From: CALJEL01 sp041082235
Lineage (GTDB): Bacteria; Nitrospirota; Thermodesulfovibrionia; Thermodesulfovibrionales; CALJEL01
NCBI GenBank assembly: GCA_041082235.1
Contig: JBDOIG010000245.1
Coordinates: 1 to 10,379 of the forward strand
DNA length: 10,379 nucleotides
Direction: 5' to 3'
Of the stretch, positions 1 to 6,230 are shown piece by piece (positions within the stretch are counted from its first letter, which is position 1; every line of letters starts with the position of its first letter). Made by a program: the position numbers and the translations under genes. A model generated the notes under the pieces. It made no database searches. It saw only the letters and a program-made list of their open reading frames with translations, and was not told where the DNA came from.

Positions 1-444
1 GATATTATGACAGAAAAGGTTATTACAGTTAATAAGGATATGACCCTTGATAAGGTTGCAGAGATACTTTCTGAAAACAGGATAAGTGGGGTCCCTGTTG
101 TAGATTCCGAGACCGAGAACAGGGTAATAGGGATCATCACTGAGGCAGATATTATATCCCAGACAGAGGCTGTAAAGACCGGTGCTTTTAAAGAACTCTT
201 GAGGCATCTCTTAGGAGAACCTGTTCCCCGAAGGAGTAAAAAACATCTTTCAGAATTAAAAGTAAAGGATGTAATGACAGCCCATGTTATAACAACCACA
301 CCTGATACGGATATCAGAGATGTTGCCAGAATACTTGATGAAAAAAGGATAAAGAGACTTCCTGTAGTGGACAAAGAGGGAAAGCTTGTCGGCATAATAT
401 CACGACAGGACATAGTGAGGTTTCTGAGTCGTGAATCTCAGTGA
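1..444 (+). CDS. Tandem CBS-domain protein, 5' end missing
   Basis: The reading frame is open from the first base. The first in-frame ATG (position 7) falls inside the usual start of a CBS domain (D-I-M-T-E), so the real start probably lies upstream and this copy is partial. Two CBS motifs are visible. The first covers roughly residues 1-58 from that ATG, with NRISGVPVVD and then VIGIITEADII. The second covers about 84-141, with VKDVMT, KRIKRLPVVD and LVGIISRQDIV. CBS pairs (Bateman modules) commonly bind adenine nucleotides such as AMP or ATP and regulate a partner protein; the ligand here cannot be read from the sequence. The gene overlaps the HPP-family gene by 14 bases, which suggests translational coupling and a shared role. 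HPP proteins often carry CBS domains on the same chain, so this may be the split version. The same domain layout recurs at the C terminus of the NrfD-like protein 3.5 kb downstream. Confidence 0.9.
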   Translation, partial: DIMTEKVITVNKDMTLDKVAEILSENRISGVPVVDSETENRVIGIITEADIISQTEAVKTGAFKELLRHLLGEPVPRRSKKHLSELKVKDVMTAHVITTTPDTDIRDVARILDEKRIKRLPVVDKEGKLVGIISRQDIVRFLSRESQ

Positions 445-976
445 GTATCTCTCAAAGATGAGAGGTGGAGGTCAAAGCCCTCCCGGGGTTCCATCAATTG
501 AATTATTCTGGTCCTTTACAGGTTCTTTCATAGGTATAGGACTGTGCGCCTATCTTTCAGCTGTGTATTTTGAACCAAGGGACCTTACACTTTTAATAGG
601 CTCCTTTGGTGCCTCAGCGGTACTTGTCTATGGAGCTATAAAGAGTCCCTTTGCCCAGCCAAGAAATCTAATTGGTGGACATATTATATCTGCCCTTGTG
701 GGTGTGACAAGCTATCAATTATTTTCTGAATCTATATGGTTTGCCTGTGCAATGGCAGCATCAATTGCAATAGTTTCCATGCTCATTACAAAGACGCTTC
801 ACCCGCCAGGAGGTGCTACTGCCCTGATTGCTGTAATAGGTGGTGAGAAGATTCACAGACTTGGATATCTCTATGCAATAATACCTGTGGGACTTGGTGC
901 CTTAATATTGCTTCTTGTGGCCCTTATTGTAAATAATATTTCAAAAAACAGGAGGTATCCAGAGTACTGGCTATGA
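431..976 (+). CDS. HPP-family integral membrane protein
   Basis: This 181-residue protein has four to five hydrophobic segments, at roughly residues 26-45, 53-71, 80-97, 103-120 and 148-169. The family signature is clear: H124-P125-P126 within TLHPPGGATALIAVIGG. It is preceded by GSFGASAVLVYGA, SPFAQPRNLIGGH and followed by a C-terminal RRYPEYW. HPP proteins are membrane proteins; plant and cyanobacterial members have been linked to nitrite transport, but that function should not be assumed here. The GTG at 431 is the chosen start, with a GTGAGG about 10 bases upstream inside the CBS gene. An in-frame ATG at 458 is an alternative but has no better ribosome site. The gene overlaps the CBS gene upstream (14 bases) and the next gene by an ATGA junction, so it sits in a tightly coupled operon. 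The overlapping CBS-pair protein may act as its separate regulatory domain; that is an inference. Confidence 0.9.
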   Translation: MNLSEYLSKMRGGGQSPPGVPSIELFWSFTGSFIGIGLCAYLSAVYFEPRDLTLLIGSFGASAVLVYGAIKSPFAQPRNLIGGHIISALVGVTSYQLFSESIWFACAMAASIAIVSMLITKTLHPPGGATALIAVIGGEKIHRLGYLYAIIPVGLGALILLLVALIVNNISKNRRYPEYWL

Positions 977-1287
977 AGTACGAAGGCCTGAAGATATATG
1001 GCATGTGTCTTGAGAGGCTCCAGCACCAGATCAGGCTTGCTAAGGAGCGTGCAAAGAAAATGAATCCTGAACCTGATAGAATTGTCCTTGAATGTTATTT
1101 TACAAATGATGTGGAAGATATAATTGATATCCTTGAGCTCTATGATATTGAGCACAAGGACATGGAGACTGTGAGGCAGAAACTTGCAGACCTTGCAGAT
1201 GATATCTCCCTTATGATGAGGGAAAGGCTTGAGTTCTGCTTTAATGAAAACGGTGACCTCTGCCTTTATCTTGTGCTGAAAAAATAA
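973..1287 (+). CDS. Uncharacterised 104-residue protein
   Basis: I do not recognise a family. The ATG overlaps the stop codon of the HPP gene (ATGA), which supports real translation in the same operon. A strong AGGAGGT lies 16 bases upstream of the ATG, longer than usual spacing, so coupling to the HPP stop probably matters. The protein is charged and predicted mostly helical. An N-terminal stretch around residues 13-30 is rich in Lys, Arg and Gln. A central acidic stretch (about 46-63) has repeated Asp/Glu with Ile/Leu. The C terminus ends in a hydrophobic strand LYLVLKK. There is no signal peptide, membrane segment or metal motif; the three cysteines are scattered. It is probably cytoplasmic. 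Its position between an HPP transporter-like gene and a redox complex does not by itself reveal a role. Antisense ORFs in this stretch look like shadows. Confidence 0.75.
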   Translation: MKYEGLKIYGMCLERLQHQIRLAKERAKKMNPEPDRIVLECYFTNDVEDIIDILELYDIEHKDMETVRQKLADLADDISLMMRERLEFCFNENGDLCLYLVLKK

Positions 1288-1338
1288 TTACCATCACTGC
1301 CTCTAATTCAACAATTCCCTTTTGTGGTGACTTTTGTT

Positions 1339-1360
1339 ACTGAGAGGCCTGTCAGTTTTT
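1339..1360 (+). terminator. Weak hairpin plus T-run candidate
   Basis: A 5-bp stem (ACTGA at 1339-1343 with TCAGT at 1352-1356) encloses an 8-base loop and runs into five Ts at 1356-1360. It lies in the 86-base gap between the unknown gene and the cytochrome gene. The stem is short, so it could be an attenuator, a leaky terminator or chance. No convincing sigma70 promoter was found in the same gap, which argues that transcription continues through into the cytochrome gene. Confidence 0.2.
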
Positions 1361-1373
1361 AATAGACTAAAAT

Positions 1374-1838
1374 ATGACTGCACTGGTGTTGATTTTTCTA
1401 TTGCTGCCATCTCCTCTGTTCTCTGATACAGCGGGTAAGGCCAGTGTCCTCACCTCACCTTTATTCCCCTGTTCATCCTGTCACGGTGCAATGAAACCTC
1501 TTTTTCTAAAAAGGAAGCTCTCATTTCATGATGATATATCCTTAAATCATGACAATCTCTGGTGCCTTGACTGCCATAATGCCTTTAATCGTGATAGATT
1601 AAATATGGCAGGTGGTAAGACCATTGCCTTTAATGAACTTCAAAGACTCTGTGGTCTCTGTCATGGCGTTATTTATAATGAATGGACTCATGGAGTGCAT
1701 GGCAAAAGAACAGGTAACTGGAATGGCGAAAAACATTATTTTATCTGTACAGACTGTCACAATCCTCATTCACCTGGATTTAAGCCTCTGAGACCAGAGC
1801 CTCCTCCATTAAGACCTGAGATGACCCTGAGGAGATAG
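1374..1838 (+). CDS. Exported tetraheme c-type cytochrome
   Basis: This 154-residue protein has four CXXCH heme c sites: C33-C36-H37, C64-C67-H68, C93-C96-H97 and C125-C128-H129. Extra histidines at 52, 59, 106, 109, 121 and 132 could serve as distal ligands, so bis-His hemes are plausible. A hydrophobic N terminus (about residues 3-16) ending near LFSDTA reads as a Sec signal, placing the protein in the periplasm. The C terminus is proline-rich (PEPPPLRPE). It ends one base before the FeS gene, with an FeS-NrfD pair following. This order resembles DsrJ-DsrO-DsrP, although DsrJ has three hemes, so I infer that it is the periplasmic electron carrier of a quinol-linked complex. The start is uncertain: an in-frame TAA lies just upstream, no ribosome site is evident, and the putative signal lacks the usual basic residues at its start. 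Confidence 0.9.
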   Translation: MTALVLIFLLLPSPLFSDTAGKASVLTSPLFPCSSCHGAMKPLFLKRKLSFHDDISLNHDNLWCLDCHNAFNRDRLNMAGGKTIAFNELQRLCGLCHGVIYNEWTHGVHGKRTGNWNGEKHYFICTDCHNPHSPGFKPLRPEPPPLRPEMTLRR

Positions 1839-1839
1839 T

Positions 1840-2718
1840 ATGATTTCAAGAAGGAAATTTATAAAAACAGGCATAACATTTCTTGGCTCTTTAACTCTTG
1901 GTGGATGTCTCAAACAGGATATCTTCAGAAAGAAATTTAAGGAACTCACTGAGGAGGAAAAGAAGGCCTTCCTTAGAAGGCTTGAAGAAAGGTATGAGAG
2001 AAAGTATGGAATCAGGATAGATGTGGATGCAACACCCCCTCCTGAGGGTGTTGTCTTTGGTTATGGCCTTGACCTTTCAAGGTGCATTGGTTGCAGGCGC
2101 TGCGTCTATGCCTGTGTGAAGGAGAACAATCAATCAAGGGATATTCCAATCCAGTGGATTAGGGTAATAAGGATAAAAAAAGAAGATTTTAATCCCTCTG
2201 ATTTTGAGCACTCAGAGCATTATTATTCACCAGAGGAGGTTCCTGAATCGGGATATATTTATATTCCCATTCAGTGTCAGCAATGCGAAAGGCCTGTCTG
2301 TGTGAAGGTCTGTCCGACAAAGGCAACATGGAAGGAGCCAGATGGAATAGTTGTAATAGATTATGAATGGTGTATTGGTTGCAGGTGTTGCATGGCAGCC
2401 TGTCCATACTGGGCAAGGAGGTTTAACTGGAAGGAACCTTATATACCGAGGGAAGAGATAAATCCAGAGACCCATTACTATGGAAATAGACCGAGGATGA
2501 GGGGTGTTGTTGAGAAATGCACATTCTGTATCCAGAGGACAAGAAATGGTAAATACCCTGCATGTGTGGAGGCCTGTCCTGTGGGTGCAAGGAAATTCGG
2601 TAACCTCCTTGATCCAGAGAGCGAGATAAGATATATCCTTGATAACTTCAGGGTCTTCAGGTTAAAGGCAGAGCTTAATACAGAGCCGAAGTTCTTTTAC
2701 TTCTTTTCACTGGGCTGA
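1840..2718 (+). CDS. Tat-exported 4x[4Fe-4S] ferredoxin, NrfC/DsrO-like
   Basis: This 292-residue protein is the electron-wiring subunit of an NrfD-type redox complex. The N terminus has a full twin-arginine motif (S3-R4-R5-K6-F7-I8-K9), then a hydrophobic stretch ending in a lipobox, L20-G21-G22-C23. It is therefore probably folded before export and lipid-anchored at C23 on the outer face of the membrane. Sixteen cysteines form four cluster-binding groups: C82/85/88/92, C146/149/154/158, C178/181/184/188 and C227/230/242/246. The spacing matches the NrfC/HmcB/DsrO/PsrB family; C183 is an additional cysteine. The ribosome site TGAGGAG at 1828-1834 sits five bases before the ATG, inside the end of the cytochrome gene. 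One base separates the stop from the NrfD gene. I infer that electrons pass between the membrane quinone site, this protein and the tetraheme cytochrome; direction cannot be told. Confidence 0.95.
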   Translation: MISRRKFIKTGITFLGSLTLGGCLKQDIFRKKFKELTEEEKKAFLRRLEERYERKYGIRIDVDATPPPEGVVFGYGLDLSRCIGCRRCVYACVKENNQSRDIPIQWIRVIRIKKEDFNPSDFEHSEHYYSPEEVPESGYIYIPIQCQQCERPVCVKVCPTKATWKEPDGIVVIDYEWCIGCRCCMAACPYWARRFNWKEPYIPREEINPETHYYGNRPRMRGVVEKCTFCIQRTRNGKYPACVEACPVGARKFGNLLDPESEIRYILDNFRVFRLKAELNTEPKFFYFFSLG

Positions 2719-2719
2719 T

Positions 2720-4408
2720 ATGAATGGATATTTAAAGGATATAGCATCTTTTATTAAAGGCCTCCTTGATGTGACCTTCAAGGGAGGAAGGCTCTTTTAT
2801 CTCTGGATGAGTCTTCTAACACTTCTTATCCTTACAGGTCTTGTTACTTATATAGTTCAACTCAGGGAAGGACTCATAATCACCAATATGAGAGATCAGG
2901 TCTCCTGGGGATTTTATGTCTCCAATTTTACCTTTCTTGTTGGTATTGCTGCAGCAGCTGTGCTCCTTATAATACCAGCCTATCTTTACAGCTTCAAGCC
3001 AATAAAGAGGATTGTTATTTATGGAGAACTCCTTGCCATATCAGCAGTAATAACAGCCCTCCTTTTTATATTTATTGACTTCGGCAGACCAGAGAGGTTC
3101 TGGCATGCTATACCCTTTATTGGAACAGCAAATTTCCCCTTTTCCATCCTCACCTGGGACATGCTCGTCCTTAACACTTATCTTTTCTTGAACCTGTTTA
3201 TAGTCCTTTATGTGGGATGCCATGTCTATCTCGGAAAAGAGCCAGATAGAAGGATGCTCATACCACTTATCCTCATATCCATTCCTCTTGCAGTAAGTGT
3301 CCATACTGTTACTGCCTTTGTCTATAATGGACTTTCTGCAAGGCCCTTCTGGAATGCCTCTATCCTTGCACCGAGATTCCTTGCCTCTGCCTTCTGCTCA
3401 GGTCCAGCACTTCTTATAATTATCTTTCAGGTCTTAAGGAGATTTGCAGGATTCACGATAGAAGAAAAGGCATTATCAAAGCTTGCTGAGATTATTGCCT
3501 ATGCAATGGCAATAAATATATTTTTGATGCTTGCAGAACTTTACAAAGAATATTATTCAAAGACCATTCATCTCACATCCCTTAAATACCTCTATGAAGG
3601 CCTTGGTGAATACAGGAGATTTGTCCTTCCCATAAGGCTTTCAATGCTTTTGAACCTTGCAGGCCTTATTATATTCCTTATTCCGAAGGCAAGAAAAAAT
3701 CCTTTTTCACTTAATGCTGGCTGCGTAATGATAATAATAGGTATATGGATTGAGAAGGGGATGGGTCTTGTAGTGCCTGGCTTTATACCCTCTCCCCTTG
3801 GAGAGATCTATGAATATATGCCCTCATTTAGGGAGGTCCTTATAGCCCTTGGAGTATTTTCAGCAGGTGCGATGAGCTATACCCTTTTTCTGAGGGCTGC
3901 CATTGGCCTTGAGACTGGAAGGCTCAGGCATCCAGAGGCACCTCCCTTAATTCATGAAAAGGAGGGTCTCAAGGCAAGGGATATCATGACTGCTGATGTT
4001 ATAGCTGTTTATCCCGAGACATCTGTTGAAGAGGTAGCTGCACTTCTTATAAAGCACAGGATAAGTGGTATTCCTGTTATTGATAAAGATAGAAGGGTTC
4101 TTGGAGTTGTTTCAGAATCTGATATCATCTATAAGGAGATTCACAGAGACCCTGAGCTTCTTGAGAAGATCGGTGGCATAGTGCTTCCTGCTTACAGGCA
4201 GACTGTGAAGAAAGGAGAGACAGCAGGTGAGGTGATGACAGCGCCTCCTGTGATTGCCTCTCCAGAGACACCCATAGAGGAACTTGTTGCACTTATTACA
4301 GAAAAAAGAATAAAGCGGGTCATAATAGTTGATAAAGATAGAAGACTCTCAGGGATTGTCTCCAGGATTGATATAGTCAGGACCATAGAAAAGGTTGCAC
4401 TATCTTAA
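2720..4408 (+). CDS. NrfD/DsrP-like quinol-site membrane protein with fused C-terminal CBS pair
   Basis: This 562-residue protein has two parts. Residues 1 to about 400 form an NrfD-type membrane domain with about ten hydrophobic segments, near 28-46, 66-90, 97-118, 140-167, 178-200, 215-240, 253-275, 303-321, 330-350 and 368-392. Family-like features include WGFYVSNFTFLVGIAAAA, a DFGRPERFWH motif (about 120-129) and NFPFSILTWD (138-147). NrfD/DsrP/HmcC proteins anchor FeS partners and exchange electrons with quinones. After a linker rich in Pro and charged residues (about 400-416) come two CBS motifs: 417-472 (ARDIMT, HRISGIPVID, VLGVVSESDII) and 502-556 (GEVMT, KRIKRVIIVD, LSGIVSRIDIV). They are in one open frame with no stop or slippery sequence seen. 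The CBS pair should face the cytoplasm if the tail does. Ordinary NrfD proteins end after the membrane domain, so this is an unusual fusion, perhaps allowing adenine nucleotides to control quinone access. The upstream FeS gene is one base away, so translation is probably coupled. Confidence 0.93.
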   Translation: MNGYLKDIASFIKGLLDVTFKGGRLFYLWMSLLTLLILTGLVTYIVQLREGLIITNMRDQVSWGFYVSNFTFLVGIAAAAVLLIIPAYLYSFKPIKRIVIYGELLAISAVITALLFIFIDFGRPERFWHAIPFIGTANFPFSILTWDMLVLNTYLFLNLFIVLYVGCHVYLGKEPDRRMLIPLILISIPLAVSVHTVTAFVYNGLSARPFWNASILAPRFLASAFCSGPALLIIIFQVLRRFAGFTIEEKALSKLAEIIAYAMAINIFLMLAELYKEYYSKTIHLTSLKYLYEGLGEYRRFVLPIRLSMLLNLAGLIIFLIPKARKNPFSLNAGCVMIIIGIWIEKGMGLVVPGFIPSPLGEIYEYMPSFREVLIALGVFSAGAMSYTLFLRAAIGLETGRLRHPEAPPLIHEKEGLKARDIMTADVIAVYPETSVEEVAALLIKHRISGIPVIDKDRRVLGVVSESDIIYKEIHRDPELLEKIGGIVLPAYRQTVKKGETAGEVMTAPPVIASPETPIEELVALITEKRIKRVIIVDKDRRLSGIVSRIDIVRTIEKVALS

Positions 4409-4550
4409 TAACATCTTCTTTGACTAAACTTGCGTATTCAAAATAAAATCTCCTTGGAATGAAGTTATGTTTAAGCATTTAAGCCTTCTGGATCTGTAAT
4501 TCCCAAATTTGCTATTAGAAACATTTCCTGATTAGCGGGGTATGCCTCAA

Positions 4551-4565
4551 AGCCTTTATAAGGCT
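4551..4565. repeat. Short hairpin, 6-bp stem
   Basis: AGCCTT (4551-4556) and AAGGCT (4560-4565) form a perfect stem around a TAT loop. CTCAAAG occurs on each side of the hairpin, just before (4547-) and after it (4564-), forming a short direct repeat. Confidence 0.6.
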
Positions 4566-4580
4566 CAAAGGGGCAGAGCC

Positions 4581-4603
4581 CAAAGGGGCTTTTCGCCCCT
4601 TTG
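4581..4603. repeat. Hairpin with 9-bp perfect stem
   Basis: CAAAGGGGC (4581-4589) pairs perfectly with GCCCCTTTG (4595-4603) around a TTTTC loop. A competing small stem, GGGC/GCCC at 4571-4581, overlaps its left edge. There is no T-run after it, so a classical intrinsic terminator is unlikely on the + strand. Confidence 0.7.
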
Positions 4604-4653
4604 AAACCCCAGAAATAAATTTTTAAAGTTTAAATTTAAATTAATATAAAGGG

Positions 4654-4683
4654 GAGCTTGAGGGGCGTTGCCCCTCAAAGCTC
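4654..4683. repeat. Long hairpin, 13 pairs with one bulge
   Basis: TTGAGGGGC (4658-4666) pairs perfectly with GCCCCTCAA (4670-4678) around a GTT loop. After one bulged A at 4679, GAGC (4654-4657) pairs with GCTC (4680-4683). The inner stem is nearly the same as the one at 4720-4740. Confidence 0.7.
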
Positions 4684-4719
4684 TATAACTAAAGGTTTAT
4701 CACCCAGCTGGTGAAGTAA

Positions 4720-4740
4720 TTGAGGGACTTTGTCCCTCAA
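4720..4740. repeat. Hairpin with 9-bp perfect stem, variant of its neighbour
   Basis: TTGAGGGAC (4720-4728) pairs perfectly with GTCCCTCAA (4732-4740) around a TTT loop. Compared with the stem at 4658-4678, one G:C pair has become A:T, with both arms changed so pairing is kept. Confidence 0.7.
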
Positions 4741-4775
4741 ACCCCCTCTTCGGCATACCCCGTATCTGTTTACGG

Positions 4776-6227
4776 TTAGATTTTTTGATACTTTGAAGTG
4801 AATGTCAAGGAAGATTTTGTCCTCTCTGACAGGTCAGGATGTCCCTTATAATTTCTCTCTTTATTGAAAGCCCTGATAAAGGCATCTACTGAAGCAGGGT
4901 CAAACTGTCTTCCTGAGCAGGCTTTTAATTCTTCTATAGCCTTATTAATCCCGGGTATCTGTCTGTAAGGTCTTTCAGAGGTCATGGCGTCAAAGGCATC
5001 AGCCACCTGAAGTATCCTTGAAAGAAGTGGTATATCCTCTCCTTTAAGACCATCTGGATAACCACTTCCATCGTAGTGTTCATGATGATGGGATATTACC
5101 CTTATTACCTCCTGAAGATGACTGATTGGTCTCAGGATTTCAGCTCCTTTTACAGGATGCAATTTTACAATCTCAAATTCCTGTGGTAATAATTTATCAG
5201 GTTTGTTAAGGATATAATCATACATGCCGATCTTACCTATATCGTGAAGGAGTGCAGCCATCTCAAGGGTATTCTTTGCCTCTCTGTCAAGGCCCAGCTC
5301 CTCTGCAATCATAAGGGCATATCTGCTAACCCTTTCTGAATGTCCCTTTGTCCAGGGAGATTTTGCATCAAGGGCATTGCTGAGGACCTTTATTATATTG
5401 AGTAATAAATCCTCTACCTCCCTGATTTTATCTTTAAGGTCTTTAAAAAGAAGCATGTTATCAATTGTAATCCCCAGTATGCGGGATATTACAGCCACTG
5501 CCTCTGGATCAGCAGTTCCAAGCCTTCCATTGACATATCTCAAACAAAGTACCCCAAGATTTCTCTTCATGGAGCCTATCGCAGCAGCAACCCCTCCTTC
5601 TTCCACAACAGGCATATCAGATTTAAAGGCCCTTTCAAGAAGGGGCTCGGGTATCTCCAGATCCTCAGGTATTGAATACAATTTATTGAAACTTCCTGAA
5701 TCAGGCTCATATAAATAGATAACCCCCTCTGATGCCTTTGTCTCCTTCAGCGCATTTTCAAGACCAAACCGCACTGCTGTATTTATATCAAGGGTATGCA
5801 TTATCTCGTTGCTTGCCATATGAAGCCTTGTAAACATCTTTAATCTATTGATCTCGTTAAGAAGTTCTAATTTATACATCACATCTCTTACGGTCATCTC
5901 AAGGTCTTCTCTCCTGAAGGGTTTGTTTATGAAATCATAGACACCAAGTTTTATTGCTTCCACTGCAAGCCTGTAGTCTCCATGACCTGTAATCACGACA
6001 AAGGCTGCATCAGGTGATTTTTCTTTTATCCTTGCCATCAGATCAAGACCACTCATTACAGGCATTCTTATATCAGTGATCACAAGGTCAAAAGGTGAGG
6101 AATTCCACAGATTAATAGCCTCAAGAGGGTTACCGGTATCAACAATATCCAACCCCAGCCCCTTGAGGATATCCCTGCATAGCTGTCTTATAAGAGGGTC
6201 ATCATCTACAATAAGTATCTTCTTCAT
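4776..6227 (-). CDS. Response regulator with receiver, GAF-like and HD-GYP domains
   Basis: This 483-residue protein is a likely cyclic-di-GMP phosphodiesterase controlled by phosphorylation. The receiver (about 1-118) has acidic D8/D9, phospho-acceptor D52 in VITDIRMP, T80 and K102 before P103. A short helical linker (118-137) leads to a GAF-like segment (about 140-262). The HD-GYP domain (about 275-455) looks complete: H296, the H328-D329 pair in LLHDIGKIG, H357, H380/H381 before E383, D386-G387, G389-Y390-P391 and D410 in VADAFDAMT. HD-GYP enzymes hydrolyse c-di-GMP, and the intact metal ligands favour an active enzyme. The protein lacks a DNA-binding domain and membrane segments, so it acts in the cytoplasm. 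No partner kinase gene is in the window. The ATG lies three bases after the DUF4416 stop, so the two are probably cotranscribed. The signal sensed by the GAF part is unknown. Confidence 0.95.
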   Translation of the reverse strand: MKKILIVDDDPLIRQLCRDILKGLGLDIVDTGNPLEAINLWNSSPFDLVITDIRMPVMSGLDLMARIKEKSPDAAFVVITGHGDYRLAVEAIKLGVYDFINKPFRREDLEMTVRDVMYKLELLNEINRLKMFTRLHMASNEIMHTLDINTAVRFGLENALKETKASEGVIYLYEPDSGSFNKLYSIPEDLEIPEPLLERAFKSDMPVVEEGGVAAAIGSMKRNLGVLCLRYVNGRLGTADPEAVAVISRILGITIDNMLLFKDLKDKIREVEDLLLNIIKVLSNALDAKSPWTKGHSERVSRYALMIAEELGLDREAKNTLEMAALLHDIGKIGMYDYILNKPDKLLPQEFEIVKLHPVKGAEILRPISHLQEVIRVISHHHEHYDGSGYPDGLKGEDIPLLSRILQVADAFDAMTSERPYRQIPGINKAIEELKACSGRQFDPASVDAFIRAFNKERNYKGHPDLSERTKSSLTFTSKYQKI

Positions 6228-6230
6228 GAA

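Larger units (their letters stand above)
4536..4762. repeat. Hairpin-rich element bounded by an 11-base perfect inverted repeat
   Basis: CGGGGTATGCC at 4536-4546 is the exact reverse complement of GGCATACCCCG at 4752-4762. Between these ends lie at least four hairpins with G/C-rich stems and an AT-rich centre with the 12-base palindrome TTTAAATTTAAA at 4629-4640. Local base composition alternates sharply between GGGG/CCCC blocks and pure A/T, unlike the flanking genes. No ORF of useful size is present. No clear target-site duplication was seen: the immediate flanks are ATTAG on the left and TATCT on the right. It could be a small non-autonomous mobile element (MITE or fold-back type), a REP-like repeat cluster, or a structured RNA or terminator block. 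Genome-wide copies would decide. Confidence 0.55.
4409..4775. other. Gene-free gap between convergent genes
   Basis: This gap separates the + strand redox genes from the - strand response regulator. Bases 4409-4535 are AT-rich and show no ORF, promoter or strong terminator. Bases 4536-4762 hold the hairpin-rich element described separately. Its hairpins may double as a two-way terminator, although none is followed by a long T-run. Confidence 0.8.

Noticed and set aside
1368..1373. TAAAAT resembling a -10 box directly before the cytochrome ATG
   Set aside because: No -35 partner at suitable spacing, and transcription would begin inside the coding region.
4542..4604. ATG-started 20-codon frame inside the hairpin element
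   Set aside because: It is built from the repeat arms, has no ribosome site, and its composition is dictated by the GGGG/CCCC palindromes.
4409..4775. CRISPR array in the repeat-rich gap
   Set aside because: The repeats are inverted hairpins with unequal spacing, not identical direct repeats with unique spacers.
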